From Bacteroidota bacterium (GTDB lineage Bacteria; Bacteroidota; Bacteroidia; Flavobacteriales_D; Crocinitomicaceae): DNA of 6,680 nt. Shown here one piece after another: positions 5,102 through 6,680 of the stretch (its first letter is position 1; each line of letters opens with the position of its first letter). The stretch lies in assembly GCA_024280195.1 (NCBI GenBank), contig JAJRQP010000136.1, positions 1-6,680 of the forward strand, written 5' to 3'. The position numbers and the translations under genes were made by a program. The notes below the pieces were generated by a model that worked only from the letters and a program-made list of their open reading frames with translations, was not told the origin of the DNA and made no database searches.

Positions 5102-6680
5102 TTCTCTCGTGGTATTTTGATTAAAACCCTCGTTCCATTGATTGAACCGTTAGAATCTACTATTTCATTGGGGCCAACTAGTGATATATTGTTTTCTGAA
5201 ATTTTTTGAATTAATTCTATTCTTTTAGAAGTTATCTCCATTCCTTGTGACTTATGGTCACCTGCCATTTGCTTCTTTTGAGACATACTTCTATCGATAC
5301 CTATCCCGTTATCTACAATTAAAATTTCGATATAATCATCAACCGAGCGAATATCCACTTTAATGTGTCCCTTTTTACTTTCATTCGGAAGAATACCATG
5401 CATGATACTATTCTCAATAAAAGGTTGCATAAGCATAGCAGGAATAAATTCAGATTCAACATCTACATCTGTAATGACAAATTCATAATCAAAACGATCT
5501 TTAAAACGCATAGACTCAAGCGATAAGTACAATTTTATTCTTTCCAACTCATCCTCTAATGAGATAATGTTCCCTGGACTTGTTGCAGAATCTAAATTCT
5601 TTCTAATTAATTTAGCAAAGGAAGTCAAGTATTTGTTTGCAGAAAATTTATCTTGCGTATTAATGAAATATTGAATTGAATTAAGAGAATTGAAAATAAA
5701 ATGTCGATTCATGCTCGCGTTCATTGACTGTTGCTCCAGAATTAATAATCGTGACTTATACCTCAATTTATCTTGCTCATTAGATGCTGCAATTCTCTTA
5801 ATTCTGTTACGAAAAACTGCATAGGCTACACTTGTTATTAGCAAAGCAATGAGCAAATAAAACCACCAACTATTATAAAACGCTACGTTGATGATAAACG
5901 GCATTCTTATCTCATTTGAAAAGCCTCCTTCCATATCTACTGATCTTAGATGCAGAATGTATTCTCCTGCAGGTAAACTTGAGAATGAAACTGTTGAATT
6001 ACTAGATGGAGTCGACCATGACTCTCTTAACCCTTCTAGCCAAAACTGAAATGATATTCCTTTATAATTTGCCAGAGAGATTCCATCTACTTCAAAAGTT
6101 AGGTTGTTTTTTTGGAAAGGTAATTCCAAGTTTAATGGAAAACCGTATTCATCTAATTTGTCAGAATATTTTGAGTGCTCAAATTTTTCATAGTTAATTA
6201 ATATGGAAGTTAAATTGATTTTAGGTGGTGATTTTGAACTAACATCACTTTCAGGGTGATAACAAACGAGTCCGGAAGCAGTGCCAAACCAAAAAGATTC
6301 TTCCGCATCAAAAAAGCCAGAATTTAGATTTGTTTCCAAATCTAAAACACCATCTTCAATTCCAAATCGCTTTATTTTTGGTTGTTGTTTATCTAAATCG
6401 GAAATAATAAATAAGCCGTTGTTTGTTCCAACGAACAATTGATCCTTCCTGTAATTTAAAAAGTTGATGTAATTAGAGGCAGGATCATCCAGCAATTTTA
6501 ATTGTTTTATTTCTCCATCAATTAACTTATACAAGCCTTCTTCTCCGCCAAACCAAACCACTCCATTATCATCTTTTTCTATGTTAAATACCGTTTGATC
6601 AAAATCATTTACATTTTCAAACGTTTCATTTTGATACAAAAACAATCCTAGGTTAGAAACGCAATATAACTTCCCGTTTA
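5089..6680 (-). CDS. Sensor histidine kinase, propeller-Y_Y_Y-LytS type, C-terminal part (runs off right edge)
   Basis: The frame is open to the right edge; 529 residues are visible and the N-terminus is missing, so an in-frame TTG at 6645 is not the start. Numbering from the edge, residues 1-143 hold two-component propeller (Reg_prop) blades with the turns VWFGGEEGLYKL (41-52), LFVGTNNGLFII (81-92) and FWFGTASGLVCY (129-140). A Y_Y_Y domain follows at about 190-262 (YKGISFQFWLEGL, LPAGEYILHLRSVD). One membrane helix lies at 271-289, then a short coiled coil. The His_kinase domain has NRHFIFNSLNSIQ with phosphate-accepting His326. The ATPase domain shows QPFIENSIMHG (418-428), VDNGIGID (455-462) and the QGMEITSKRI region (478-487). 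The propeller should sense a periplasmic ligand and the kinase should phosphorylate a response regulator, usually a LytTR type, which is not in the window. Arg replaces the more usual Pro before His326. A lipoprotein gene follows by 25 bases. Confidence 0.94.
   Translation of the reverse strand, partial: NGKLYCVSNLGLFLYQNETFENVNDFDQTVFNIEKDDNGVVWFGGEEGLYKLIDGEIKQLKLLDDPASNYINFLNYRKDQLFVGTNNGLFIISDLDKQQPKIKRFGIEDGVLDLETNLNSGFFDAEESFWFGTASGLVCYHPESDVSSKSPPKINLTSILINYEKFEHSKYSDKLDEYGFPLNLELPFQKNNLTFEVDGISLANYKGISFQFWLEGLRESWSTPSSNSTVSFSSLPAGEYILHLRSVDMEGGFSNEIRMPFIINVAFYNSWWFYLLIALLITSVAYAVFRNRIKRIAASNEQDKLRYKSRLLILEQQSMNASMNRHFIFNSLNSIQYFINTQDKFSANKYLTSFAKLIRKNLDSATSPGNIISLEDELERIKLYLSLESMRFKDRFDYEFVITDVDVESEFIPAMLMQPFIENSIMHGILPNESKKGHIKVDIRSVDDYIEILIVDNGIGIDRSMSQKKQMAGDHKSQGMEITSKRIELIQKISENNISLVGPNEIVDSNGSINGTRVLIKIPRENLVD

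Noticed and set aside
6006..6197. 63-codon plus-strand open frame
   Set aside because: It is antisense to the well-supported kinase gene and shows no domain or start signal.
6643..6645. TTG at 6645 as the start of the kinase gene
   Set aside because: The frame stays open to the edge and the upstream residues (GKLYCVSNLGLFLY) continue the propeller pattern, so the true start is outside the window.

Overview
The window looks like a piece of a Bacteroidota chromosome, most likely Flavobacteriia or a close relative such as the Crocinitomicaceae; the genus cannot be set from the sequence. The DNA is AT-rich and starts lack strong Shine-Dalgarno sequences. One promoter matches the Bacteroidota TTTG / TAnnTTTG pattern. 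The gene types also fit: a secreted PKD/Ig-like repeat protein, a propeller-Y_Y_Y-LytS-type sensor kinase and a small lipoprotein with a QKE motif after the lipobox cysteine. No phage, insertion sequence, CRISPR, tRNA or rRNA was seen.

Layout, left to right. (1) Positions 1-1661, minus strand: the first 553 codons of a large exported protein whose C-terminus lies beyond the left edge. (2) Positions 1662-2058: a 397-base divergent intergenic region with three copies of a TTTTAGCGAAG-like word, a 10-base palindrome and an 8-bp perfect inverted repeat. (3) Positions 2059-3096, plus strand: thiL, thiamine-monophosphate kinase. (4) Positions 3093-4649, minus strand: a 518-residue all-helical TPR-like protein of unknown function, convergent with thiL, the two sharing the palindrome TTAA as overlapping stop codons. 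(5) Positions 4650-4802: an inverted repeat just upstream of the TPR-like gene and a strong intrinsic terminator for the next gene. (6) Positions 4803-5063, minus strand: an 86-residue acidic lipoprotein. (7) Positions 5089-6680, minus strand: the C-terminal 529 residues of a membrane sensor histidine kinase whose N-terminus lies beyond the right edge.

How they fit together. Kinase and lipoprotein are 25 bases apart in the same direction and end at a shared terminator, so they probably form a transcription unit. A well-formed Bacteroidota promoter in the kinase's 3' end suggests the lipoprotein also has its own, possibly leaderless, transcript. thiL makes the cofactor thiamine diphosphate and has no other thiamine gene or TPP riboswitch beside it. 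The genes are otherwise unrelated in function. I found no convincing new multi-gene system; the most useful leads are the leaderless-type promoter, the kinase-lipoprotein pair, the uncharacterised TPR-like family and the unexplained symmetric elements in the two non-coding regions.
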